NCBI GenBank assembly: GCA_947044365.1
Contig: OX345652.1
Span: 3,005,374 to 3,069,373, forward strand
Source of the DNA: Petrosia ficiformis
Lineage: Eukaryota > Porifera > Demospongiae > Haplosclerida > Petrosiidae
Direction: 5' to 3'
Length of the DNA stretch: 64,000 nucleotides
Shown here: positions 12,473-23,151 of the stretch, piece by piece
Position numbering within the stretch: position 1 is the stretch's first letter
Layout: the number at the start of each line of letters is the position of its first letter
Program-made: the position numbers and the translations under genes
The notes under the pieces: model-generated
Database searches by the model: none
What the model was told of the DNA's origin: nothing
What the model saw: only the letters and a program-made list of their open reading frames with translations

Positions 12473-15400
12473 ATGGAGGAAGCAACTGAGGTTGTGGAGG
12501 ACCTGTTGGTCTTTTTATGGCAGCTGAATTGGCTTACAGGTATATACACATGTATGCATTTGTTGATATGATTATGTTTCCTGCAAAATAATATTTAAAT
12601 TGTAGTGACTAAGGACAATAGTAATGATCATAATAAATGTTATAAATTAGTGGGGGTAGAATATCAGGCTGTATAATTATTATTTCTTTTTTATTGCAGA
12701 GGAATCAAGTCTGTTGTAATTGAAAAACGAAAATGTCCATCAAATTCAGCCAGAGCTTTATTGATGAACTCACGTACAATGGAACACATGCGTCAAATTG
12801 GTGTTGAAAGACACATGCAGGACAAGTCATATCCTCGCAATCAATCTATTAGTTTTTGTATGAGTTCCACCTACATAGGCACTGAACCCGTATTTCAAAA
12901 GAAGTTTAGTTCTTGGGGAGATGCAGTTGATGGAATAAATGACGAGGACATGTTTCCAGGGTTCAACGTTAAAGATTCAATTTGCCCTCCTCTTGTTTGT
13001 CCTCAGTTTAATCAAGAGCCAGTGTTAAAGGAACATCTTGATGCTTGTCCTGAAGTAAAAATAATTTGGGGATATATGGTTAGTTCAATAGTTGAAGACG
13101 AAAAAGGAGTAACAGTTACCATGATTGATGCTGATGAGCTCAGCTCAGAGAAAGCTATACAAGCTAAATATGCTGTTGCTTGTGATGGAGGTAAAAGTTG
13201 GGCTCGCAAGCAGCTTAACATTCATAACGTTGGTCAGTTTGTTGTGAGACGAGCTTGTAGTGTAACATACAACTCTCCAGAACTAAGCAAACATCTTTTG
13301 GATGCCAACAGATTTGGGTTAACTGTAATAATCAATAAAACAATACGTGGAATTATGGTTGCTCTTAATACGACAGGAGATTTTGCATTTCATATCATCA
13401 TGCCACCTTCTACTAGCAACAAAAAAATGAATGAGATTAGCAGAAATGCTAAATACTATGTTCTAGCTGGGATAGGTAAACAGGTAGAGCTAACAATAAA
13501 GGATGCACATAGTTATAATATGCATGCTCTAATGGCGACACAGTACAGGGTAGGTCGAGTATTTTTGCTGGTGATGCAGCTTATCAATGGCTACCTGCAG
13601 CTGGTGTTGGGTTGAACACTGGATACCAAGATGCTGCTGATTTAGGGTGGAAGTTAGCTGCTATGGTGCATGGATGGGGTAGACCCCATTTATTAGATTC
13701 ACTTCAAGTTGAACGACGACCTATTGCTGATCTTGCTTGTCGTTTTGCTCTGCAGTTTGCTGCTACAGAAGTTGATCCTAAACTTCCGAATTTAATCCCA
13801 GCAATTGCAACGAATGCACTAACTAGAACATTAATGCAGCTCATTGTTGACAGTGCATTTAGTGGTCAATTTGCTTCAAATGACGATATTATGTTAGGAT
13901 ATCATTACTCTGACTCTAACATAATAGTGCATGAATTTGAAGATGATGCAGATGAACCAAATTTAGTGAAAACTCCAAAAAGAACAACTAACAAGTTTGT
14001 ACCTGACTCTACCTGGTTGTCGAGCTCCACATATTGTACTACCAGAATCAGCTAGCATCCATGATATCTTTGGAAAAGGGTTTGTCTTGCTTGTTATTGG
14101 CGGAAATGAGAGTGACTGTAAAACCTTACAGGAACAGTTCCAGAATCGTGATGTACCATTTGAAGTACGGGCATATCCCAAACTACCAGAACTTCTTGAG
14201 CATTATGATCGTAAATACTACTTAATACGACCAGATGGAACTATTGCTTGGAGAAGTGATTCCCAGTCCAGTACCAATCAGGCTGAGAATGTAGTGATGA
14301 CAGTATGCGGTGATCTTCCATATAACCCATTCCCTAAAATAGCCCTTCAAGACCCAATTCCATCATTTTCGTTTTTTTCGGATGTTAGTATAGGTCTATG
14401 GTCCGCATGTATGCTCAAAAGGTACACAGATCTTCCAAATATGACAGTTGCTGGTATTGGACTTGGTGTAGCATCCCTTTCTACAATTCTTCGTTCCAGT
14501 GCAGTACCAAGTGTATTCTTGCAACAAGTTTCACGTCACCAAGCCTGGCTTACGACAAAGTATGGGGCTGCCAACACAGCTCTAATGTTTGAGGATAAGT
14601 ATGTTCGGAATGTTGGGCCAAAAGATGTTGTTATAAAGGTTCATGCTGTTTCCATCAATCCTATTGATATCAAAATTAGAGAAGGATATAGAGCCACTCT
14701 CTTGGCTAAACAAGCTAAAAAAGAATGTCGTCCAATGTTTCCAATTGTCCTTGGTCGAGATTGTTCTGGTGAAGTGGTTGCTGTTGGTGATGATGTACAA
14801 GATTTTGCAGCAAGTGATCAAGTGTATGCAGCTGTCCCTATTATTCATCTAGGTACACACAGTCAGTATGCAGTAGTTAATGACAACTGTATGTACCTCA
14901 AACCTACAAATATTAATCATCGTGAAGCTGCCTCGCTACCATGGGTTGCTGTAACGGCTTGGACTGCCATTGTGAAAATGGCTGGTCTAAACGAGCATAA
15001 CACACGTGGAAAACGAGTACTAGTACATGCTGGAGCAGGAGGAGTAGGGTCATTTGCTATACAAATGCTGAAGTCATGGGGAGCTGAGCTCACAACTACA
15101 TGCTCCAAGTCTAACTTCTCATTTGTTCACAATCTTGGAGCTGACATTGCTATTGATTATGAATCAGGAGATTTTGCTTCAGGTTTGAATAAGAGGTCAT
15201 ATGACTTAGTTCTTAATACAATTGGTCATAATTACCAGCATCCATCTCTTCCTTTACTGAAGCTGTACAGTGACTCAAAGTACATATCACTACAATCACC
15301 AAATATGGACAAGTATGGAACTTTCTTTGGCCAGTTTCTCTTCCAGTGGTACTATCGCTACAAAATACTTGTTAATCGAGTTTTTGGTGGTCGAGGACTC

Positions 15401-15577
15401 TTTTACTCAATTGCTCAACCAGACGGAGAAGCTCTGAAGAACGTGAAGGAGATGGTTGAAGTAGGGGATATACGACCAGTTATTGCAGCCGTGTATTCGA
15501 TGGATGAGATGATTGCTGCTCATCAGCATGTAGAGAGTGGACACACTAATGGGAAAGTTGTTGTGTCCTTCGTCTGA
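12473..15577 (+). pseudogene. FAD monooxygenase-RTN4IP1 fusion, copy 1: FAD half broken, MDR half open
   Basis: Exon 1 is 12473-12539, the intron 12540-12699, and exon 2 12700-15577. Compared with copies 2 and 3, exon 1 lacks 10 bp. This removes the IGGG of the dinucleotide-binding motif and shifts the frame. A G is missing at about 13567, inside the FAD 'GD' motif (FLAGDAAHQW), where the His codon has also become Tyr. Two bases are missing near 14003. Downstream of that point the frame is open for 526 codons (13997-15577) and covers the thioredoxin-like segment and the whole MDR domain, including the NADPH motif GAGGVG. That frame has no ATG at its start; the first internal ATGs are near 14295 and 14410. 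Several residues that copies 2 and 3 share (R, D, G, F) differ here, as expected under relaxed constraint. Its 3' flank matches that of copy 3, not copy 2. Confidence 0.85.
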
Positions 15578-15719
15578 ATTTATTCTTTCTGCTACAATTT
15601 TTTTTGATGTGTGCAAATTTTAGTTAGTGTTTCTTATGCATATAATTAATAATTATAGGTATCCATTCTTATGTTGTTAACATTGTGTACACATACAATT
15701 ACAATTACAATTAAATATA

Positions 15720-16120
15720 TACACTAGTCTATTTTTCTTAATCTTCAATTTTCTATATTTTCGATTCGTAAGAATAATTATCAAATTTGGTCTACTACAG
15801 TAGAAAGCCTACGATTAATTATTAAATATATACACTAGTCTATTGTTCTTAATCTTTAATTTTCTAAATAATTATATTTTCGATTCGTAAGAATAGTAAT
15901 TAAATTATGTCTATTTACAGTAGAAAGCCTACGATTAATTATGCTAGTATTAAATATATGCTAGTCTGCTTTTCTTAGTCTTTAATTTTCGATTCGTAAG
16001 AATAATAATTAAATTGGTCTATTACCTATGATTACTTATGATTACTTATGCTTGTATTGAATATAGCTACTAGACTAGTCTATTTTTCTTAATCTTTTAT
16101 CTTCTTTCAAGCCTTTTTCT
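15720..16120. repeat. AT-rich satellite, first block (about 105-127 bp unit)
   Basis: The repeated phrases are CGATTCGTAAGAATAAT, AGTAGAAAGCCTACGATTA and CACTAGTCTATTTTTCTTAA. The same satellite continues at 17800-19480, and a final fragment lies at 21711-21780 after the piggyBac-type MITE. Confidence 0.9.
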
Positions 16121-17674
16121 TTTCCTAATCCAATGAATCAACTAAGTAATATCATTTTCGATTGCATTTCATTGGAAATATTTTCAAATTAATGAACCAA
16201 TTTCTTTCTCTATATTTCTTGAGACTAATTTCAAATTAATTTGCGAATTAGCTGGCTATCACATTTTCTACTATTTTGTTATAATCGAAAACACTATTTT
16301 CGATATAATTTTGTTTTCTAATTCGATTATTAGCATTTTAAAAAAATCATCATCACTGATGTTATATACCACGCACGCATGCATCCTTCGGCAAAGAATG
16401 TTTTCAAAGTCTACAGTATTTTTGTATGTTATACGGAAGTGCACGAAAAAGAATAGCATTGTTACATAAATTATTTAATAATTATTATTATTCTATAGAC
16501 ATGTATACATAAAATAATATTGTATTACCAATTATTAATAATTAATTGCTCACCCTGCACACACCTCCCTGGCGAGGATGGGTGCGTGCATGCATGCTCC
16601 CAGACCTGGCTGCACGTGCAGGAATTTGAGCTCCCTTTCATAAGCCAGAGAAGACTGTGCATGTCATCGATCTCAAGACTCAAGACGAAGAAGATTCTGC
16701 ACGTACCAGGGAGGGACCCAGGACCAAGATGCGAAGGATGTGGATAGATGGATGAAGATTAAACAACAGGTGATTCTTGTTCTTCTATGTGCATTGTTGC
16801 CATCCATGCCCATGCATGTATATAATTCATGCATATCATATTAATAATTCCGTTTGTCCATCATGTTAATTTGCATATTGTTTCTTCTCTCTCCCAGAAA
16901 ACTCTACTTGCTACCTCCCTGTCCATCTATCCACTCTCTCTCTACCTCGTCGCATCCATACTTCAATAAGAGGTAAGTTATGTCTCCATACTCTTTTCTA
17001 TATTCTATACTTTCTTCTTAAATATTATTTTATTGTGAACAGTGTATTTACTATTTTTCCTCCCTGCACAGGTCTGTTTCTGATGATTTCGAGGTTTCTT
17101 CTGGTGTTCTCTTCTTGGAATTTGGATGCTCATTTGTTCTAATCACTCCTATCAGCCAGGGTCGGCCATGCCACCCTCCTTTTCTTTTTTTTTTGGGGGG
17201 GTGGCATGGTCGGTCCTGGTTGGTAGGAGTGTGCGGGACAAATGAGTATACCGATGCCCAGGTTGGGGACGCCGGAGGTCTCTTCGAGTCACTAGATCCA
17301 GCCCCGTGTGGGGCAGTTCCAGTACATCCGATCTACCTCATCTAGTGTTCCAGTTACAGTCTAACTACCTCATCCAGTTCCAGTCTACTTCGACCAGTGC
17401 TCCAGTTCCAGTCTAATTCGACCAGTGCTCCAGTTCCAGTCTACTTCATCCTATAGGACCATCTTCATTGGAATCTCTCTTCGATCTGCAAGGACTCGTC
17501 TTCATTGGGATTTCCCTTCTGCAAGGACTCATCTTCATTGGGATTCCTCTTCCGCAAGGACTCATCTTCATTGGGATTTCTCTTCCATCTGCAAGGACGC
17601 ATTTTCATTGGGGATTTCCCTTCTGCAAGGACTCATCTTCATTCATTGCTTATTCATCTCAATGGCCGTTAGTT
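15770..17674 (+). repeat. 1.9-kb direct duplication, copy A
   Basis: It is nearly identical to 19138-21046, with an offset of 3368 and then 3372 bp because of a 4-bp TATA insertion in copy B. The content in order is satellite units, an AT-rich block, then GC-richer exon-like blocks (see 16545-17660). Confidence 0.9.
16545..17660 (+). ncRNA. Putative spliced non-coding transcript, copy A
   Basis: A GC-richer island in AT-rich satellite carries splice-like signals. These are a donor CAG/GTGATT at 16770, a strong acceptor TCTCTCTCCCAG ending at 16897, a consensus donor GAG/GTAAGT at 16973 and an acceptor CCTGCACAG ending at 17071. They define introns of 128 and 99 bp around a 75-bp exon. No frame stays open across the joined exons. 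The last exon has a 50-bp-armed inverted repeat (about 17128-17250) around a T/G-rich loop. It also has tandem units of about 30 bp (AGTGCTCCAGTTCCAGTCTA) and about 35 bp (CTGCAAGGACTCATCTTCAT). Transcription is inferred, not shown. A non-autonomous mobile element is the alternative. Confidence 0.35.
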
Positions 17675-17799
17675 CCTTCAAATATATTGTTTGTTTTTTG
17701 TTTTTTTTTCTGAAAAAAAGTGTATTTCAATTGTATTTTCAAATGTTTCTTTCAAATGTTGTTTTCAATATAATAGTCAATAATTGTAAGGAAATGTTA

Positions 17800-19480
17800 C
17801 TAAGAATAATAATCAAATTTGGTCTATTACAGTAAAAAGCCTACGATTAATTATGCTTGTATTAAATATATACACTTTTCAATTCGTAAGTATAATAATT
17901 AAATTCGGTCCTATGATTACTTATGCTTGTATTAAATATATACACTAGTCTATTTTTCTTAATCTTTAATTTTCTAAATAATTAAATTAAATTAATTTAT
18001 GTCTATTACATTAGTAAGCCTACGATTAATTATGCTTGTATTAAATATATACACTAGTCTAATTTTCTTAATCTTCAATTTTCTATATTTTCGATTCGTA
18101 AGAATAATAATTAAATTTGGTCCTATGATTACTTATGCTTGTATTATATATTAAATATACTAGTCTGCTTTTCTTAGTCTTTAATTTTCTATATTTTGGA
18201 TTCGTAAGAATAATAACTAAATTATGTCTATTACAGTAGAAAGCCTACGATTAATTATGCTTGAATTAAATATATACACTAGTCTATTTTTCTTAATCTT
18301 TAATTTTCTAAATAATTATATTTTCGATTCGTAAGAATAATAATTAAATTATGTCTATTATATACAGTAGAAAGCCTACAATTAATTATGCTTGAATTAA
18401 ATATATACACTAGTCTAATTTTCTTAATCTTCAATTTTCTATATTTTCGATTCGTAAGAATAATAATTAAATTTGGTCCTATGATTACTTATGCTTGTAT
18501 TATATATTAAATATACTAGTCTGCTTTTCTTAGTCTTTAATTTTCTATATTTTGGATTCGTAAGAATAATAATTAAATTATGTCTATTACAGTAGAAAGC
18601 CTACGATTAATTATGCTTGAATTAAATATATACACTAGTCTATTTTTCTTAATCTTTAATTTTCTAAATAATTATATTTTCGATTCGTAAGAATAATAAT
18701 TAAATTATGTCTATTATATACAGTAGAAAGCCTACAATTAATTATGCTTGAATTAAATATATACACTAGTCTGTTTTTCTTAATCTTTGATTTTCTAAAT
18801 AATTATATTTTCGATTCGTAAGAATAATAATATGTCTATTACATTAGTAAGCCTACGATTAATTATGCTTGTATTAAATATATACACTAGTCTATTTTTC
18901 TTAATCTTCAATTTTCTATATTTTCGATTCGTAAGAATAATAATTAAATTTGGTCCTATGATTACTTATGGTTGTATTATATATTAAATATACTAGTCTG
19001 CTTTAATTTTCTATATTTTGGATTCATAAGAGTAATGATCAAATTTTGTCTACTACAGTTCGAAAGCCTACGATTAATTACGCTTGTATTAAATATGCAC
19101 TATAGTCTGCTTTTCTTAGTCTTTAATTTTCTATATTTTCGACTCGTAAGAATAATTATCAAATTTGGTCTACTACAGTAGAAAGCCTACGATTAATTAT
19201 TAAATATATACACTAGTCTATTGTTCTTAATCTTTAATTTTCTAAATAATTATATTTTCGATTCGTAAGAATAGTAATTAAATTATGTCTATTTACAGTA
19301 GAAAGCCTACGATTAATTATGCTAGTATTAAATATATGCTAGTCTGCTTTTCTTAGTCTTTAATTTTCGATTCGTAAGAATAATAATTAAATTGGTCTAT
19401 TACCTATGATTACTTATGCTTGTATTGAATATAGCTACTAGACTAGTCTATTTTTCTTAATCTTTTATCTTCTTTCAAGC
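17800..19480. repeat. AT-rich satellite array, second block
   Basis: Units of about 105 and 127 bp alternate, averaging 119. The TTTGGTCCTATGATTACTT variant recurs at about 18090, 18447 and 18923, so spacings are multiples of 119 and a three-unit higher-order repeat is likely. Short ORFs inside are artefacts. Confidence 0.9.
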
Positions 19481-21046
19481 CTTTTTCTTTTCCTAATCCA
19501 ATGAATCAACTAAGTAATATCATTTTCGATTGCATTTCATTGGAAATATTTTCAAATTAATGAACCAATTTCTTTCTCTATATTTCTTGAGACTAATTTC
19601 AAATTAATTTGCGAATTAGCTGGCTATCACATTTTCTACTATTTTGTTATAATCGAAAACACTATTTTCGATATAATTTTGTTTTCTAATTCGATTATTA
19701 GCATTTTAAAAAAATCATCATCACTGATGTTATATACCACGCACGCATGCATCCTTCGGCAAAGAATGTTTTCAAAGTCTACAGTATTTTTGTATGTTAT
19801 ACGGAAGTGCACGAAAAAGAATAGCATTGTTACATAAATTATTTAATAATTATTATTATTCTATAGACATGTATACATAAAATAATATTGTATTACCAAT
19901 TATTAATAATTAATTGCTCACCCTGCACACACCTCCCTGGCGAGGATGGGTGCGTGCATGCATGCTCCCAGACCTGGCTGCACGTGCAGGAATTTGAGCT
20001 CCCTTTCATAAGCCAGAGAAGACTGTGCATGTCATCGATCTCAAGACTCAAGACGAAGAAGATTCTGCACGTACCAGGGAGGGACCCAGGACCAAGATGC
20101 GAAGGATGTGGATAGATGGATGAAGATTAAACAACAGGTGATTCTTGTTCTTCTATATATGTGCATTGTTGCCATCCATGCCCATGCATGTATATAATTC
20201 ATGCATATCATATTAATAATTCCGTTTGTCCATCATGTTAATTTGCATATTGTTTCTTCTCTCTCCCAGAAAACTCTACTTGCTACCTCCCTGTCCATCT
20301 ATCCACTCTCTCTCTACCTCGTCGCATCCATACTTCAATAAGAGGTAAGTTATGTCTCCATACTCTTTTCTATATTCTATACTTTCTTCTTAAATATTAT
20401 TTTATTGTGAACAGTGTATTTACTATTTTTCCTCCCTGCACAGGTCTGTTTCTGATGATTTCGAGGTTTCTTCTGGTGTTCTCTTCTTGGAATTTGGATG
20501 CTCATTTGTTCTAATCACTCCTATCAGCCAGGGTCGGCCATGCCACCCTCCTTTTCTTTTTTTTTTGGGGGGGTGGCATGGTCGGTCCTGGTTGGTAGGA
20601 GTGTGCGGGACAAATGAGTATACCGATGCCCAGGTTGGGGACGCCGGAGGTCTCTTCGAGTCACTAGATCCAGCCCCGTGTGGGGCAGTTCCAGTACATT
20701 CGATCTACCTCATCTAGTGTTCCAGTTACAGTCTAACTACCTCATCCAGTTCCAGTCTACTTCGACCAGTGCTCCAGTTCCAGTCTAATTCGACCAGTGC
20801 TCCAGTTCCAGTCTACTTCATCCTATAGGACCATCTTCATTGGAATCTCTCTTCGATCTGCAAGGACTCGTCTTCATTGGGATTTCCCTTCTGCAAGGAC
20901 TCATCTTCATTGGGATTCCTCTTCCGCAAGGACTCATCTTCATTGGGATTTCTCTTCCATCTGCAAGGACGCATTTTCATTGGGGATTTCCCTTCTGCAA
21001 GGACTCATCTTCATTCATTGCTTATTCATCTCAATGGCCGTTAGTT
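19138..21046 (+). repeat. 1.9-kb direct duplication, copy B
   Basis: It is nearly identical to 15770-17674, including the splice-like signals and the 50-bp inverted repeat (about 20500-20622). Its exon-like part is 19913-21033. The copies diverge abruptly just after GGCCGTTAGTTC. Confidence 0.9.
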
Positions 21047-21123
21047 CTTGATGTGTATTTTCAAATGTTTCTTTCAAATGTTGTTGAGTTGCATTTTCAA
21101 TATAATAGTAAAATTGTTTTTAA

Positions 21124-21706
21124 CCCTTAGAGCACTGAGCCTGTTTTTCAAAATTCTTCCCATTTCCAACACTGGCGACTCTATTGCATATAATTTGGCC
21201 ATCGTTCACTTTCTCTACCCCAAACTTGGCTCCTTTTCCGACATGGAGTACTACTTCCACCAACTTGCTTACCGGGACTCGAAAGTCCACAAGCGCATCG
21301 TAGGATCAAATCAAATGCAGTGCTCTCCCTCTTTTGACTGGAACTGGGGCTAACAAAATGACCCCACTGCATGTTGGCACCAGCTACACCCACGATTTCA
21401 GGTTTCACAGCAAAGAAAAAGCCTCAACTACCCACCAGAGGGCGTGGGCGGGGTCAAAAAATGCTAAATTCGTGCGCCCCCTTCGAACCCCCGCATTAAC
21501 GGGGGGACACCCCCCTTTAAAATTCCCCCTGTAGTCGTTATTTAGGCCAAAGAGCGGCTGAAAAAACATCAACTTTTTAAGCCACGTTCATCAGCTTGTG
21601 CTTCACACCAATTACAAGCATTTGGACAGCTTCGTGTAGCCAGGAAGAGACGGCGAACCACGTAGGGGTGAAATGTCACATATATGTGACATCAGTGCTC
21701 TAAGGG
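21124..21706. mobile_element. piggyBac-type MITE with TTAA target duplication
   Basis: The termini are CCCTTAGAGCACTGA at 21124 and its exact complement ending at 21706. Both are flanked by TTAA (21120-21123 and 21707-21710). TTAA duplication with CCC-starting ends is the hallmark of piggyBac elements. The matching region after copy A (about 17775-17800) lacks the element and gives the empty site. There is no transposase frame, and the interior is GC-rich. Confidence 0.85.
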
Positions 21707-21785
21707 TTAAGGAAATGTTAGTAAAAATTATTTTCGATTCGTAAGAATTTGATCTATTGCAGTTGAAAGCCTATGCTTGTGTCAG

Positions 21786-21807
21786 AGAGTACCGTAGTAC
21801 TCTCTAT
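21786..21807. other. Perfect hairpin AGAGAGTAC/GTACTCTCT
   Basis: Nine-base arms surround a CGTA loop. The surrounding 21710-22520 region has no gene that I can support. Confidence 0.5.
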
Positions 21808-22523
21808 CACTTATAGTTTCTCAACCCGTGGGCTTTTGAAAAAAGAGAATTAATTTTAATAATAATTCCAAATGGATGTAATATACTGATTGTGAGGTGT
21901 GGCTCAGCATCTCAAAACCTTCGTTGCAACTGAATACTTTGCAACTTTCTCCAACTACTGGAGCAATCTAACAGTCACCTCAACATTGCTTGCTAATCAC
22001 TCAAGTCTGCAAGCGAACGCTATTTGTCACTTATTCTCCCAACATCCCTTTCTCTCTCGCTAGAACCAGCTAGAAACCAAGTTTATACATCACACATACA
22101 TCAACATCCCATTCTACTCTAGTTTAACTTTTTTTTAAAAAAAAGCTAACTTCAAAGTAACATCAAAGGGCGGACACTTGAATCAAATCACCGTAAGACT
22201 ACATCCAACAAAGCATGGGCATTTTGACAATAGAATGCCGACATGCCACATTGGTATACTCTTGTAATCTACAGTAATATGGGTTGTGGTTCATCCAAGA
22301 CCCAGTCGTTGCAGTAAATTTTAGTAACCTAATAAGTAGGTGTGGTACTTCCTCTCTGACAGGTTTAAACAAGCGCCGTCAGGACGGGACCCGCGCCTAC
22401 GTGGCAAAGTAATACAAAGCACAACATTCTTTTTCGAAATATAATAAAGTTTGTGTATGAAACAAACAATACTTTTGTTACATGGAATAAAAATATAAAT
22501 TTGAAAAACATTTATGGGCATTA

Positions 22524-23087
22524 AGGTGGTACTAGGGAGTGGGCGGATGCGACTCCAATCAGTTTCAAAATAGAATATTATATAATATGACTCTAACCTG
22601 GTGTAATAGCAACCTTCATATCTTCTGATCATCTTTATATTTGTCTGGAAGACAGAGTGTTGGAAAAATTTCCATTTTTGCAATCGCAATAAGTACAAAA
22701 CCAAGAAAGCCACGCCCACCAATCATGGCGTGCACCAAGTACAATGTATTTTGAGAAAACAAATAGAGCCGTTTTCTGAAAATTCATTTTACTTTTATAG
22801 TTACAAGAGGCTGAAGAAAGCTGAATTCTGTAGCTTTTCACTGAAACCATAAAATTTACCTTTCTAGACACTATCAAACTCCGATCTTTCTCAGAGACCA
22901 ACTACAGTTACCCCGCCATTGTTTCCCACCCACCACCCCCTCCACCACCCAGTGAAAACATTTAGGCCCAATAATTATACCCCTGGGTGGGTGTGGCTTC
23001 CAAAAAATACAGAATGGAACCAGATTGTATGCAGCAAGACTAGAAACCGATTGGAGTTTCAACTACCCCTCCCCCTAGTACAACCTT
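22524..23087. mobile_element. Long-TIR element just upstream of fusion copy 2
   Basis: Inverted arms of about 45 bp begin AGGTGGTACTAGGG on the left and AGGTTGTACTAGGG on the right (minus strand). Both contain ACTCCAATC(A/G)GTTTC. No clean target duplication was found. Minus-strand ORFs of 60-130 codons inside show no known domain. The element ends 65 bp before the ATG of copy 2. Confidence 0.6.
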
Positions 23088-23151
23088 GATATTTGTTAAC
23101 TTTCTTAATTAAAACTAATTCCAGAAATTTAGGTGTGGCTTGCCTATAATT

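Noticed and set aside
22321..23062. Three overlapping minus-strand ORFs of 62-133 codons
   Set aside because: They lie inside the long-TIR element, lack known motifs, and fall in different frames with no splice logic found.
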